Assembly: GCA_017467815.1 (NCBI GenBank)
Contig: JAFUKI010000086.1
Span: 1 to 61,773 of the forward strand
DNA: 61,773 nt
Source of the DNA: Clostridia bacterium
Lineage (GTDB): Bacteria; Bacillota; Clostridia; Oscillospirales; CAG-272
Direction: 5' to 3'
Shown here: one piece after another, positions 1 to 8,307 of the stretch
How the letters are laid out: the number at the start of each line of letters is the position of its first letter
Numbering within the stretch: position 1 is the stretch's first letter
Made by a program: the position numbers and the translations under genes
The notes under the pieces: model-generated
The model's database searches: none
What the model saw: only the letters and a program-made list of their open reading frames with translations
What the model was told of the DNA's origin: nothing

Positions 1-39
1 GAGGGTCATGTGTTTGTTTTTCTTTTCTGTATCTGCCAT
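1..39 (-). CDS. Start of an unidentified gene, cut by the window edge
   Basis: On the minus strand an AAGGAGG ribosome site (48-54) lies 8 bases before an ATG at 39, opening a frame that reads MADTEKKNKHMTL and runs off the window. Thirteen residues, Lys-rich and hydrophilic, do not allow a family to be named. The strong ribosome site makes a genuine start likely. It would be transcribed away from the lipoprotein gene at 435. Confidence 0.6.
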   Translation of the reverse strand, partial: MADTEKKNKHMTL

Positions 40-105
40 AGTCTGGGCCTCCTTTTCCCAGACTTAATTCTACCTCATTTTCTTTCCCAGACTAAATTCC
101 ATCGC

Positions 106-124
106 AAATTCCACTGTGGAATTT
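106..124. repeat. Perfect inverted repeat in the divergent intergenic region
   Basis: AAATTCCA and TGGAATTT flank a 3-base centre. Nearby, two near-identical 15-base words beginning CCCAGACT recur about 30 bases apart (57 and 87). The region separates the edge gene from the lipoprotein promoter at 180, so an operator is possible, but nothing else supports that. Confidence 0.4.
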
Positions 125-179
125 ACTTTGGGAATTCGCAGGAGAAATCCTGCAGGGTTCTTTTATTCTGCATACCGGC

Positions 180-208
180 TTGACAAAAAGCCAAACTGCT
201 GTTATAAT
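180..208 (+). promoter_or_regulatory. Sigma-A promoter of the lipoprotein/MBOAT/DHHW operon
   Basis: TTGACA (180-185), 17 bases, TATAAT (203-208): both consensus hexamers at ideal spacing. Transcription would start near 215, leaving an unusually long leader of about 220 bases before the first gene at 435. Confidence 0.85.
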
Positions 209-214
209 GAATAC

Positions 215-434
215 GGCTGTCTGTACAGATTCTTTGAAAAATCTGTAAATCAGGTGTATCATGCATAGATATGCCTGGTTTTGTTTATCATTGATTATGC
301 ATATATACAATTTGCGCCCAAATCCGAGAACAAATTGTAAATCCCCGTAAATGCACGGAACTTTTCTATGATAAACACGTCTAAAGCCAGGTTGAAAAAT
401 AAAACAAAAACTTAAAAACGGAGGAATTATTCCA
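215..434 (+). other. Long structured 5' leader, no gene
   Basis: This gene-free stretch follows a consensus promoter and precedes the lipoprotein ATG. It holds two clear stems: ACAGATT/AATCTGT (225-246) and ACAATTTG/CAAATTGT (307-338). A GGAGG ribosome site sits just upstream of 435. I recognise no known riboswitch consensus. It may be a plain untranslated region or a regulatory leader. Confidence 0.45.
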
Positions 435-1121
435 ATGAAAAGAACCCTTTCCCTGATTTCTGCCATTCTGGCAATGCTGATGCTCGCTTCCTGCGGCGGT
501 AAGAACAACGAAGATGAGACCCTGCCCGAAGGATCCGACACCACTGTTGAAACTACTGAAACTACCGAAACCACTGAAACCACTGAAGAAACTGACGGTA
601 CCGCAGAACTGTCCTACGCAAGTGCTGAAGAACTGCTGGTTACTCTGATGAACGGCTACAACGCTTCCGCTTCCGAAGAAACCATGCTGTACGTAGCAGG
701 CGGCAACAGCTACAACTTTGATACCGTAAAGATGGACGCTCCCGCCAAGTTCGTTGCTCTGGCTGACACCGACTACGACGAAAACCTCGGTTATCCCGCA
801 GCAGATGCAGGCAAGCTGGACGATGCTGCTTCCATGTTCAACATGATGAACGTAAACACCTTCAACTGCGCCGCTTTCCATTTTGCTGACAGCAGCGACG
901 TTGATGCTATGGTTGAACCCCTGAAAAACAACATTCTTGCCCGTCAGTGGATCTGCGGTTCTCCCGAAAAGCTGTATATCGTTAAACTGCCCGGCGATTA
1001 TCTGGTAATGGCTTGGGGTGTTGCTTCCAGCGGCGGTATCATTGACACATTCGGCGCAAGCATCGCTATCACCGTTCCGGAAGCTGAAATCGTTGTAAAC
1101 CAGGCGATCACCGCTGAATAA
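435..1121 (+). CDS. Putative lipoprotein with Thr/Glu linker (DUF4358-like)
   Basis: The 228-residue product starts with a Lys/Arg n-region, a hydrophobic stretch and the lipobox LASC (Cys about residue 20), so it should be a lipidated, surface-anchored protein. A low-complexity Thr/Glu linker (residues 35-55) follows, then a folded domain of about 170 residues with a conserved-looking MMNVNTFNCAAFHF strand. The layout resembles DUF4358-type lipoproteins that often sit beside MBOAT and DHHW genes; that match is from memory and tentative. It is the first gene of the operon with the MBOAT protein 43 bases downstream, suggesting a role at the cell surface in the same polysaccharide-modifying process. 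No catalytic motif is visible. The start is set by a GGAGG site 9 bases upstream. Confidence 0.75.
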   Translation: MKRTLSLISAILAMLMLASCGGKNNEDETLPEGSDTTVETTETTETTETTEETDGTAELSYASAEELLVTLMNGYNASASEETMLYVAGGNSYNFDTVKMDAPAKFVALADTDYDENLGYPAADAGKLDDAASMFNMMNVNTFNCAAFHFADSSDVDAMVEPLKNNILARQWICGSPEKLYIVKLPGDYLVMAWGVASSGGIIDTFGASIAITVPEAEIVVNQAITAE

Positions 1122-1164
1122 GACTTATACTGACGTAATATCTGCCTTATCAGGAGTGTAGATC

Positions 1165-2562
1165 ATGTTATTTTCAAGTATTCCCTTCCTGTTCTATTTC
1201 ATCCCCTGTATGATGTTGGTATACTTTCTCGTGCCGGCAAAATGCAAAAATGCGGTTCTGCTTGCATTCAGCATTTTCTTCTATGCCTGGGGCGGCGTGA
1301 CATATGCACTCCTGATGATTCTGGCAATCGTGATGGGGTACGCCGCGGGGTTGCTGATTGAACGGTACCGGGGTACGGGTAAAGCGAAAGCGATCATGAT
1401 GATCGCCGTTGCAGCCATTATCTCCTTTATGCTGTACTTCAAGTACACCGACTTCTTTATTGAAAACTTCAACCGCCTCACCGGACTTGCCATTCCTCTT
1501 CTGCGCATCACTCTCCCCATCGGTATCAGCTTCTACACCTTCCAGATTATCAGCTATGTGGTGGATGTGTACAGAGGCGTTCCTGCGCAGAAAAATCCCA
1601 TTTATCTGGGCGCGTATGTTTCCATGTTCCCCCAGCTCATTGCAGGACCCATTGTCCGTTATGTGGATGTAGCCAAGGAACTGGACGAAAGAACTCACAC
1701 TACCGCAGAAGCTGCTGCCGGTATCCGTCGTTTTATGATGGGTCTTGCCAAAAAAATTCTGATTGCCAATCCCCTCAGTGAACTCAGCAATATTGCGCTG
1801 GCTTCCGATGAACCGTCCGTACTTTTCTACTGGATCTACGGTATTTCGGTTGCGCTGTACATTTACTTTGACTTCTCCGGGTATTCCGATATGGCGATCG
1901 GTCTGGGGCGCGTGTTCGGGTTCCATTTCCTCGAAAACTTCAATTATCCCTTTATCTCCAAGAGTGCAACGGAATTCTGGAGACGCTGGCATATGTCCCT
2001 CGGCTCCTGGTTCCGCGATTATGTGTACATTCCCATGGGCGGCAACCGTGTTCCCAAGTGGCGCTGGCTGTTCAACATTTTTGTTGTATGGCTTCTGACC
2101 GGCTTCTGGCACGGTGCGGCATGGAATTTCATAATCTGGGGGCTCTTCTTCGGCGTTCTGCTGACCATTGAAAAGCTGTGGCTGCTGAAGCATCTGGAAA
2201 AGAGCCGCATCTGGAGCCGTATTTACCTGCTGTTTGCTGTTATGGTCAGCTTTATTGTGTTCAATGCGGCGGATATGCCGGATGCATTTGCCACCATCGG
2301 CGGACTTTTCGGTGCCGGCGGTATTCCCCTTGTATCCGCACAGTCCCTGTACTATCTGCGGAGCTATGCCATCATTTTCGTACTCGCTCTGGTGGGTGCG
2401 ACACCGGTTGTCAAGAACCTTGCCGGCAAGCTCTCCGAATCCCCGAAAACCGGTAAGATCATCAATGTGCTGGAACCCATTGTACTGATTTCCCTGCTGC
2501 TCGTGATCACCGGCTATCTGGTGGACGGTTCCTTCAATCCGTTCTTATATTTCCGGTTCTGA
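1165..2562 (+). CDS. MBOAT family membrane O-acyltransferase (AlgI/DltB/PatA type)
   Basis: The 465-residue polytopic protein begins FSSIPFLFYFIPCM, typical of the AlgI-like branch, and carries the family signature FWRRWHMSLGSWFRDYVYIP followed by the catalytic-histidine region TGFWHGAAWNF. Members move an acyl (usually acetyl) group across the membrane so that a partner can attach it to an extracytoplasmic polymer such as alginate, teichoic acid or exopolysaccharide. The next gene, 13 bases on, encodes a DHHW/AlgX-like protein, the usual partner that completes transfer. Length fits the family (450-500). The polymer cannot be deduced from this window because no glycosyltransferases are adjacent. 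Confidence 0.93.
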   Translation: MLFSSIPFLFYFIPCMMLVYFLVPAKCKNAVLLAFSIFFYAWGGVTYALLMILAIVMGYAAGLLIERYRGTGKAKAIMMIAVAAIISFMLYFKYTDFFIENFNRLTGLAIPLLRITLPIGISFYTFQIISYVVDVYRGVPAQKNPIYLGAYVSMFPQLIAGPIVRYVDVAKELDERTHTTAEAAAGIRRFMMGLAKKILIANPLSELSNIALASDEPSVLFYWIYGISVALYIYFDFSGYSDMAIGLGRVFGFHFLENFNYPFISKSATEFWRRWHMSLGSWFRDYVYIPMGGNRVPKWRWLFNIFVVWLLTGFWHGAAWNFIIWGLFFGVLLTIEKLWLLKHLEKSRIWSRIYLLFAVMVSFIVFNAADMPDAFATIGGLFGAGGIPLVSAQSLYYLRSYAIIFVLALVGATPVVKNLAGKLSESPKTGKIINVLEPIVLISLLLVITGYLVDGSFNPFLYFRF

Positions 2563-2575
2563 GGAGGTGACAGCT

Positions 2576-3697
2576 ATGAACAACAAGATCAAGAACCATG
2601 TGGTCATTATCAGTATGGCTGTGCTTGTGGCTGTGCTGTCGGTCCTCTGCTTCTTCGGTCCCAAGCCGGATTTCCTGGATGCGGAACGGCGTGATCCTGC
2701 CGCTTTCCCGGAACTTTCGGTGGACTCCATCATGAAGGACGGCGCAGAATATTCGGACAGTTTCATGTCCAAGTTTGAAACCTACTCCCTGGACACCTTC
2801 CCCTTCCGCGATTTCTTCCGGACGGTCAAGGCAATCTGTGCCAATTATATATTCGGTCAGATGGACAACAACAACATCTTCATTGCCGACGGTTATGCCG
2901 CTGAAATGCAGGAGTCGATCTCCGATGAATCTCTGGAACATGCCGCAGAACGGATCACCTTTATCTACGAACAGTTCTTGAAAGATAAGGGCATCAAGCC
3001 ATACCTCTCCATCATCCCGGACAAGGCATATTTCATTGCCGAAGAAAGCGGTCATCTGTCCATGGATTACGATGCATTTGTTTCCCGGATGACAGATTCC
3101 CTGTCCTTTGCGGAATATATCGACATCTTCCCCACCCTCTCCCTTGAGGATTACTACAAGACCGATACCCACTGGCGTCAGGAACAGCTGGGCGATACTG
3201 CAAAGCTGCTGGCGGAAAGCATGGGCGTTCCCTACAGCGGAGAGTTCGATGTGCATCTGCTGGATCATCCCTTCTACGGTGTGTATTACGGTCAGGCTGC
3301 ACTGCCCATGCCGGCAGAAGATATGTATTATCTGACAAGTCCCACCTGGCAGGATCTGAAGGTATACGATTACCAGAACAACCGTGAAATTTCGGTTTAC
3401 GATATGGAAAAAGCCGTGGGCAAGGATCCTTATGATATGTACCTCTCCGGCGAACTTTCCAAGGTAACCATTGAAAATCCCGATGCGCTGACCGATAAGG
3501 AACTGGTTATTTTCCGTGATTCTTTCGGACGCAGTATCATTCCCCTTCTGGCTGATTCCTATGCCAAGATCACCGTTATCGACATCCGTTATATCCCCAA
3601 CAGTGCTTTCCTTGGCAGTTGGGTGGATTTCGAGAATCAGGATGTACTGTTCCTGTACAGCACACTGGTACTGAATCAGAGTTCCGAAATGAAATAA
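2576..3697 (+). CDS. DHHW/AlgX-like O-acetylation partner protein
   Basis: The 373-residue product has one N-terminal membrane-spanning or signal segment (residues 5-27) and an extracytoplasmic domain. Residues YKTDTHWRQEQLG give the D-x-H-W motif of the DHHW/AlgX/AlgJ group, and FRDSFGRSIIPLL gives the serine-containing block (DSF) that with Asp-His forms an SGNH-like site. It probably accepts acyl groups delivered by the MBOAT protein encoded just upstream. The ATG at 2576 is preferred over a GTG at 2567 because the GAGGAGGTGA ribosome site covers that GTG and lies at correct spacing for the ATG. It is the last gene of the operon; a terminator follows within 12 bases. Confidence 0.88.
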   Translation: MNNKIKNHVVIISMAVLVAVLSVLCFFGPKPDFLDAERRDPAAFPELSVDSIMKDGAEYSDSFMSKFETYSLDTFPFRDFFRTVKAICANYIFGQMDNNNIFIADGYAAEMQESISDESLEHAAERITFIYEQFLKDKGIKPYLSIIPDKAYFIAEESGHLSMDYDAFVSRMTDSLSFAEYIDIFPTLSLEDYYKTDTHWRQEQLGDTAKLLAESMGVPYSGEFDVHLLDHPFYGVYYGQAALPMPAEDMYYLTSPTWQDLKVYDYQNNREISVYDMEKAVGKDPYDMYLSGELSKVTIENPDALTDKELVIFRDSFGRSIIPLLADSYAKITVIDIRYIPNSAFLGSWVDFENQDVLFLYSTLVLNQSSEMK

Positions 3698-3707
3698 TAT
3701 TCAATAA

Positions 3708-3756
3708 AAAATCCAATCCTTCTCCCCATATTCGGAAAAACGGATTGGATTTTTTG
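3708..3756. terminator. Bidirectional rho-independent terminator
   Basis: AAATCCAATCC and GGATTGGATTT form an 11-base-pair stem, with an A-run on one side and a T-run on the other. It ends the O-acetylation operon on the plus strand and the MATE gene on the minus strand. Confidence 0.85.
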
Positions 3757-3771
3757 TTTACTATGTATTTC

Positions 3772-5163
3772 TTAATGAATCGCTTTCTTCTTCCAGCCGC
3801 CGATTCTGTAGGCGATAAAGGTAAACAGCGCGCCCAGCAGCCAGGAGATCAGCAGGGATATCTGGATACATTCAAATCTGCCGAAAGGAAGCTCCGGTGT
3901 TCTGGTCAGGAAGGAAATACCGTACGCAATCGGCACGCGAAGAAGAACCGTTGTGATCAGGGAGATCCACATAGGTGCAACTGTGTCCCCTGCACCGCGC
4001 ATTACGCCGGACAAGCTCTGGGTAACAGCAACCGCGATATAGCCGACCGCCAGGATCTTCATCAGATAATAGCTCATGTCCACAAGTTCCGCAGTGTCGG
4101 TGAAAACACCCATCAGCGGCTTACCGAACAGAAGAATGGCACCGGTAATCACAGTGGACACGGCGACCGCGATCAGTGTACCCTGCTTTGCGCCTTTGGT
4201 TACCCGGTCATAGAGACCTGCACCTACATTCTGCCCTGCGTAAGTGGTCATCGCCATACCGAAGGAGAAGTTGGGCATCATGGCAAATCCGTCCACACGC
4301 ATGATCACTACGTTGGCGGCAATGAACTGTTCGCCGAATTCATTGGTCAGTGCCTGTACGACGATCATGGCGGAAGAGAAGATTGCCTGCGTAAGACCGG
4401 AAGGAAGCCCCAAACGAACGATGGTTTTTACATACATCCCCACCGGTTTCAGATACTTGAGTTTGAAATCGAAATATTCGTTCATTCTGGACAATTTTAT
4501 GAAACACAGTACTGAAGAAAGGATCTGAGCGATCACAGTTGCCAATGCAACACCGCCGACACCCATATTCAGTTCTGCCACAAAGTAAACGTCCAGCACG
4601 ATATTGACCACCGTTGCCGCCAGCAGATACAGCAGTGCCGAAAAAGAGTCGCCCATACCGCGGATGATCCCGCTGAGAATGTTGTAGTATCCCATTCCGG
4701 CGATACCGATCAGGGAGATGATCAGATAATCCGCACACCAGTCCACAATACTGTCCGGCGTATTCAGCATATCCAGCACAGGCCGGATAAGGGGTGTTGC
4801 TGCCAGAATCAGCAGAATACAGGCAATCGCCGTTACCGTAATACAGTTTCCAATGGTGTAGGACAGTTTTTCTCTGTTCTTTGCCCCGAAATACTGAGCC
4901 ACCATAATGCTGGCACCGGCGGAAATACCGATGAACAATACCAGCAGCATATTCAGAATGGGCGCCGCGCTGCCAACTGCCGCCAACGCATTGTCGCCTA
5001 TGTACTTACCGACAACGATGCTGTCCACAGTATTGTACAGCTGCTGGGCAATATTTCCGATGAGCATGGGGATTGTGAAGACGACTATACTTTTCCAGGG
5101 TGTACCCACCGTCATATCCGCCGGGGTATTCAGACCTTTCAGCATATTTTTTATTGTTGACAC
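3772..5163 (-). CDS. MATE family multidrug/cation efflux protein
   Basis: The 463-residue protein has about 12 hydrophobic segments and the start-typical text TPWKSIVVFTIPMLIGNIAQ followed by LYNTVDSIVVGKYIGDNALA, a hallmark of the NorM/DinF-type MATE transporters that export cationic compounds in exchange for Na+ or H+. I chose the GTG at 5163 because AAGGAG (5171-5176) precedes it by 7 bases; the frame stays open further upstream but encodes no transporter-like sequence there and would cross the promoter. It is a single-gene unit with its own promoter and shares a terminator with the upstream operon. The substrate is unknown. Confidence 0.93.
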   Translation of the reverse strand: MSTIKNMLKGLNTPADMTVGTPWKSIVVFTIPMLIGNIAQQLYNTVDSIVVGKYIGDNALAAVGSAAPILNMLLVLFIGISAGASIMVAQYFGAKNREKLSYTIGNCITVTAIACILLILAATPLIRPVLDMLNTPDSIVDWCADYLIISLIGIAGMGYYNILSGIIRGMGDSFSALLYLLAATVVNIVLDVYFVAELNMGVGGVALATVIAQILSSVLCFIKLSRMNEYFDFKLKYLKPVGMYVKTIVRLGLPSGLTQAIFSSAMIVVQALTNEFGEQFIAANVVIMRVDGFAMMPNFSFGMAMTTYAGQNVGAGLYDRVTKGAKQGTLIAVAVSTVITGAILLFGKPLMGVFTDTAELVDMSYYLMKILAVGYIAVAVTQSLSGVMRGAGDTVAPMWISLITTVLLRVPIAYGISFLTRTPELPFGRFECIQISLLISWLLGALFTFIAYRIGGWKKKAIH

Positions 5164-5201
5164 GTTATAACTCCTTAAACTGCAAAATTCACACAGGCAA
5201 T

Positions 5202-5230
5202 AGTATACCATACACAGTCGAAAAATGCAA
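5202..5230 (-). promoter_or_regulatory. Promoter of the MATE gene
   Basis: On the minus strand TTGCAT (5230-5225), 17 bases, TATACT (5207-5202), about 40 bases before the GTG start. Confidence 0.75.
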
Positions 5231-5325
5231 TAGTTTCTGACTGGATCATCGGTTTGAGGGGATGAGTTTTTCTCCTGCTGTATGTAAAAAAAACCTGTTC
5301 TGCGATTAAATATTCTCTGCTCTCC

Positions 5326-5354
5326 TTGCGAAAGCTGTATAAATATGCTATAAT
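5326..5354 (+). promoter_or_regulatory. Promoter of the sugar ABC importer operon
   Basis: TTGCGA (5326-5331), 17 bases, TATAAT (5349-5354), 72 bases before the ATPase start. No operator-like palindrome stands out around it. Confidence 0.75.
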
Positions 5355-5426
5355 GGTCATAGTAAATACCGGCACGCTTTCCTGCAACAGGAAGTTCTGC
5401 CATTTTTCAGAAAAGGAACACTGCCC

Positions 5427-6527
5427 ATGAAAGTTGTATTACAGGATCTGACAAAAAAATTTCCAAACCGCAACAAAAAGGATCGCACCGAAGTCACTGC
5501 CGTCAACAATTTTTCCTTTGAAATTCCCGACGGAAAACTGATCGGTCTGCTGGGTCCTTCCGGATGCGGCAAAAGTACCACGCTGAATCTGATCTGCGGT
5601 TTGCAGAAGCCCACCTCCGGCAAAATTTTCTTCGGGGAAGATGACGTAACCGATCTGCCTCCGGAAAACCGCGGTGTTGGACTGGTGTTCCAGAATTACG
5701 CGCTGTATCCTCATCTGACCGTAAAGCAGAATATCACCTTCCCCCTGGAAAACCTCCGTGGGAAAGAGAAAATGACCAAGAAGGAAATGGCGGACAAAGC
5801 GCTGGAAATCGCCAGACTGGTTCAGATCGACACTCTGATGGACCGCAAGCCCAGTGAACTTTCCGGCGGTCAGCAGCAGAGAGTTGCCATCGCCAGAGCG
5901 CTGGTGAAAATGCCCCGTGTACTGCTTCTGGACGAGCCTTTGTCCAACCTTGACGCCCGCCTCAGACTCCAGACCCGTGAAGAAATCAAGCGCATTCAGC
6001 GTGAAACCAAGATCACCACCGTATTCGTTACCCATGACCAGGACGAAGCCATGAGCATTTCCGATATGATCGTGGTTATGAAGGACGGCATCCTGCAGCA
6101 GATCGGCAAGCCCCAGGATGTATATGACGATCCCGTGAATCTGTTTGTTGCCAAATTCTTAGGCACACCGCCCATCAGTGTATTCCACGGTTCGGTAAAG
6201 AACGGGCAGCTGTACATCGGAGACACGGCGGTTCTGGATGTCCCCGGTGTCGGTGACAGAGAAGTTTTTGCCGGCATCCGTCCCGAAGGATTTGTTCTGG
6301 ATGAAAACGGGTCGTTATCCTGTGTCCTGAACGGTGTGGAGGTAATGGGCAGGGATATCAGCATTATTTCCACCCACAAGCAGTCCCTGAACACCACCAT
6401 CCGTTCCATCATCAGCGCGGAAAACAAAGTGAATACCGCTTCCGAAAATGTGCGTTTCTCTCTGAAGCCGTCCAAGGTATATATTTTTGACAAAGCCACG
6501 GAAGAACGCATCCGCTTTCCCCTGTAA
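5427..6527 (+). CDS. Sugar ABC importer ATPase (MalK/UgpC/MsmK type)
   Basis: The 366-residue protein holds Walker A GPSGCGKST (residues 43-51), Q-loop VFQNYALYPH, signature LSGGQQQRVAIAR (about 145), Walker B VLLLDEPLSNLD and the switch His in VFVTHDQDEAM. After residue 240 comes an OB/TOBE-like regulatory domain as in MalK. It should power the two permeases encoded directly downstream. Dedicated ATPases are not always present in sugar operons of this phylum, so here the importer appears self-contained. Length fits the family (360-380). The sugar cannot be told from the ATPase. Confidence 0.95.
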   Translation: MKVVLQDLTKKFPNRNKKDRTEVTAVNNFSFEIPDGKLIGLLGPSGCGKSTTLNLICGLQKPTSGKIFFGEDDVTDLPPENRGVGLVFQNYALYPHLTVKQNITFPLENLRGKEKMTKKEMADKALEIARLVQIDTLMDRKPSELSGGQQQRVAIARALVKMPRVLLLDEPLSNLDARLRLQTREEIKRIQRETKITTVFVTHDQDEAMSISDMIVVMKDGILQQIGKPQDVYDDPVNLFVAKFLGTPPISVFHGSVKNGQLYIGDTAVLDVPGVGDREVFAGIRPEGFVLDENGSLSCVLNGVEVMGRDISIISTHKQSLNTTIRSIISAENKVNTASENVRFSLKPSKVYIFDKATEERIRFPL

Positions 6528-6538
6528 CGGAGGTTTTT

Positions 6539-7429
6539 ATGGAAAACAATAATCGAAAAGGCTGGTTATATCTCCTGCCTGCCATGCTGTTTTTAGGGGT
6601 ATTCATGGTATATCCTCTGGTGGATGTACTGATCTACTCCTTTGAAGAAGGGTACAATTTCGCTTCCCAGACATATACCGGTGTGGGACTCTACAATTAT
6701 TCCTATGTACTCCATGATCCCTATTTCCTGCAGGCTGTGCAGAATACCTTTATTCTCGTTATCATTACCGTGCCTCTGTCCACCGGTATCGCCCTGCTGA
6801 TTTCCGTGGGACTGAGTTCCATCAAACCCCTGCGGCATCTGTACCAGACCGTGTATTTTCTGCCCTATGTTACCAACACGCTGGCAGTCGGTCTTGTATT
6901 CATGATCCTGTTCAAGAAAACCGCCTACATGGATGGACTTGTCAATCTGATCCTCAACTTCTTCGGTTCCGCTTCCATTGATTTTATCGACGGACCTTAC
7001 TGGGCGAAAATGTTTGTACTGTGCTTCTACACGATCTGGGTGGTTATGCCCTTCAAGATTCTGATTCTCACCAGCGCGCTTGCATCCGTAAAGGAGGATT
7101 ATTACAGTGCCGCCCGTGTGGATGGTACGCCCAAATGGCGCATTTTCACCAAAATCACCCTGCCCATGATATCCCCCATGCTGTTCTACCTGATCATTAC
7201 CGGTTTTATCGGTGCGTTCAAGGCCTACAGCGATGCGGTTGCCCTGTTCGGCACCAACCTGAATGCCGCTGAAATGAACACCATCGTGGGTTATGTATAC
7301 GATATGCTCTACGGAGACAGCGGCGGATTCCCGTCCTATGCTTCCGCGGCAGCCATTATCCTTTTCGCCATCGTACTGACGATCACGTGCATCAATCTGC
7401 TGGTCAGCAAAAAGCACGTGCATTATTGA
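6539..7429 (+). CDS. Sugar ABC importer permease 1 (MalF/UgpA-like)
   Basis: The 296-residue integral membrane protein has six hydrophobic segments and the coupling-helix (EAA) loop EDYYSAARVDGTPKWRIFTK near residue 187, the contact to the ATPase. It begins WLYLLPAMLFLGVFMVYPL, the usual start of the binding-protein-dependent permease family. It pairs with the next permease to form the membrane channel. A GGAGG site overlaps the end of the ATPase gene, giving an 11-base gap and probable translational coupling. Confidence 0.94.
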   Translation: MENNNRKGWLYLLPAMLFLGVFMVYPLVDVLIYSFEEGYNFASQTYTGVGLYNYSYVLHDPYFLQAVQNTFILVIITVPLSTGIALLISVGLSSIKPLRHLYQTVYFLPYVTNTLAVGLVFMILFKKTAYMDGLVNLILNFFGSASIDFIDGPYWAKMFVLCFYTIWVVMPFKILILTSALASVKEDYYSAARVDGTPKWRIFTKITLPMISPMLFYLIITGFIGAFKAYSDAVALFGTNLNAAEMNTIVGYVYDMLYGDSGGFPSYASAAAIILFAIVLTITCINLLVSKKHVHY

Positions 7430-7440
7430 GGAGGTACGCC

Positions 7441-8307
7441 ATGAACCGGTATGAAAAAATCGAAAGATCCGCAAAAACACGCAAGCGGATCCTGGATATT
7501 GTTGTCTACACCTTTCTTACCCTGTGGGGCATTATGGTACTGTTCCCCTTTTACTGGATGATCCTGACTTCCGTAAAAAGCTACGGTTCCTATAATGCAG
7601 AACGTATTCCTGCTTTTTTCACTCTGTCCCCCACGCTGCAGAATTATATGGATGCGTTCACGACCGTTCCCCTTGCCAGATATTTCGTCAATACGCTGAT
7701 CTTTACCCTGGCAACCACGGCCATTATGCTGATCGTGATCATTCCTGCCGCTTTTGCTTTCGCAAGACTGGAGTTCCGCGGCAAGAATCTGGTGTTCACC
7801 CTGTTCCTCTCCCTGATGATGATTCCAAGCGAACTGGTGGTCATCACCAACTTCACCACCATCACCAACTGGAATATGCGGAATACCTTCGAGGGGTTGA
7901 TCCTGCCTTCCGTTGTGTCGGTATTCTACATTTATCTTCTGAAAGAGAATTTCGCGCAGATTCCCAATGAACTGTATTATGCCGCCAAGGTGGACGGGAC
8001 TTCCGATCTGAAATATCTGGCGAAAGTCATGCTGCCCATCTGCCGTCCCACGATCATCACCATCACCATTCTGAAGGTTATTGAATGCTGGAACTCCTAT
8101 GTATGGCCCAGACTGATCACCGATAACAAAGACTATTTCCTCGTCTCAAACGGGATACAGGAAATCCGTGAAAACGGGTTCGGGCGCGAGAATATTCCGG
8201 CAATGATGGCGGCGGTCGTGGTGATTTCCGTACCGCTGGTGGTGCTGTTCTTAATTTTCCGCAAGAAGATCATGGAAGGCGTGGCAAGAGGAGGTACCAA
8301 GGGATGA
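7441..8307 (+). CDS. Sugar ABC importer permease 2 (MalG/UgpE-like)
   Basis: The 288-residue membrane protein carries the family opening LWGIMVLFPFYWMILTSVK, an EAA loop NELYYAAKVDGTSDLKYLAK around residue 178, and a MalG-like C-terminal stretch. The ATG at 7441 is set by GAGGAGGT 5 bases upstream; an ATG at 7387 is inside the preceding gene and lacks a ribosome site. It forms the heterodimeric channel with the upstream permease. The stop overlaps the ATG of the binding-protein gene (ATGA), implying coupled translation. Confidence 0.94.
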   Translation: MNRYEKIERSAKTRKRILDIVVYTFLTLWGIMVLFPFYWMILTSVKSYGSYNAERIPAFFTLSPTLQNYMDAFTTVPLARYFVNTLIFTLATTAIMLIVIIPAAFAFARLEFRGKNLVFTLFLSLMMIPSELVVITNFTTITNWNMRNTFEGLILPSVVSVFYIYLLKENFAQIPNELYYAAKVDGTSDLKYLAKVMLPICRPTIITITILKVIECWNSYVWPRLITDNKDYFLVSNGIQEIRENGFGRENIPAMMAAVVVISVPLVVLFLIFRKKIMEGVARGGTKG

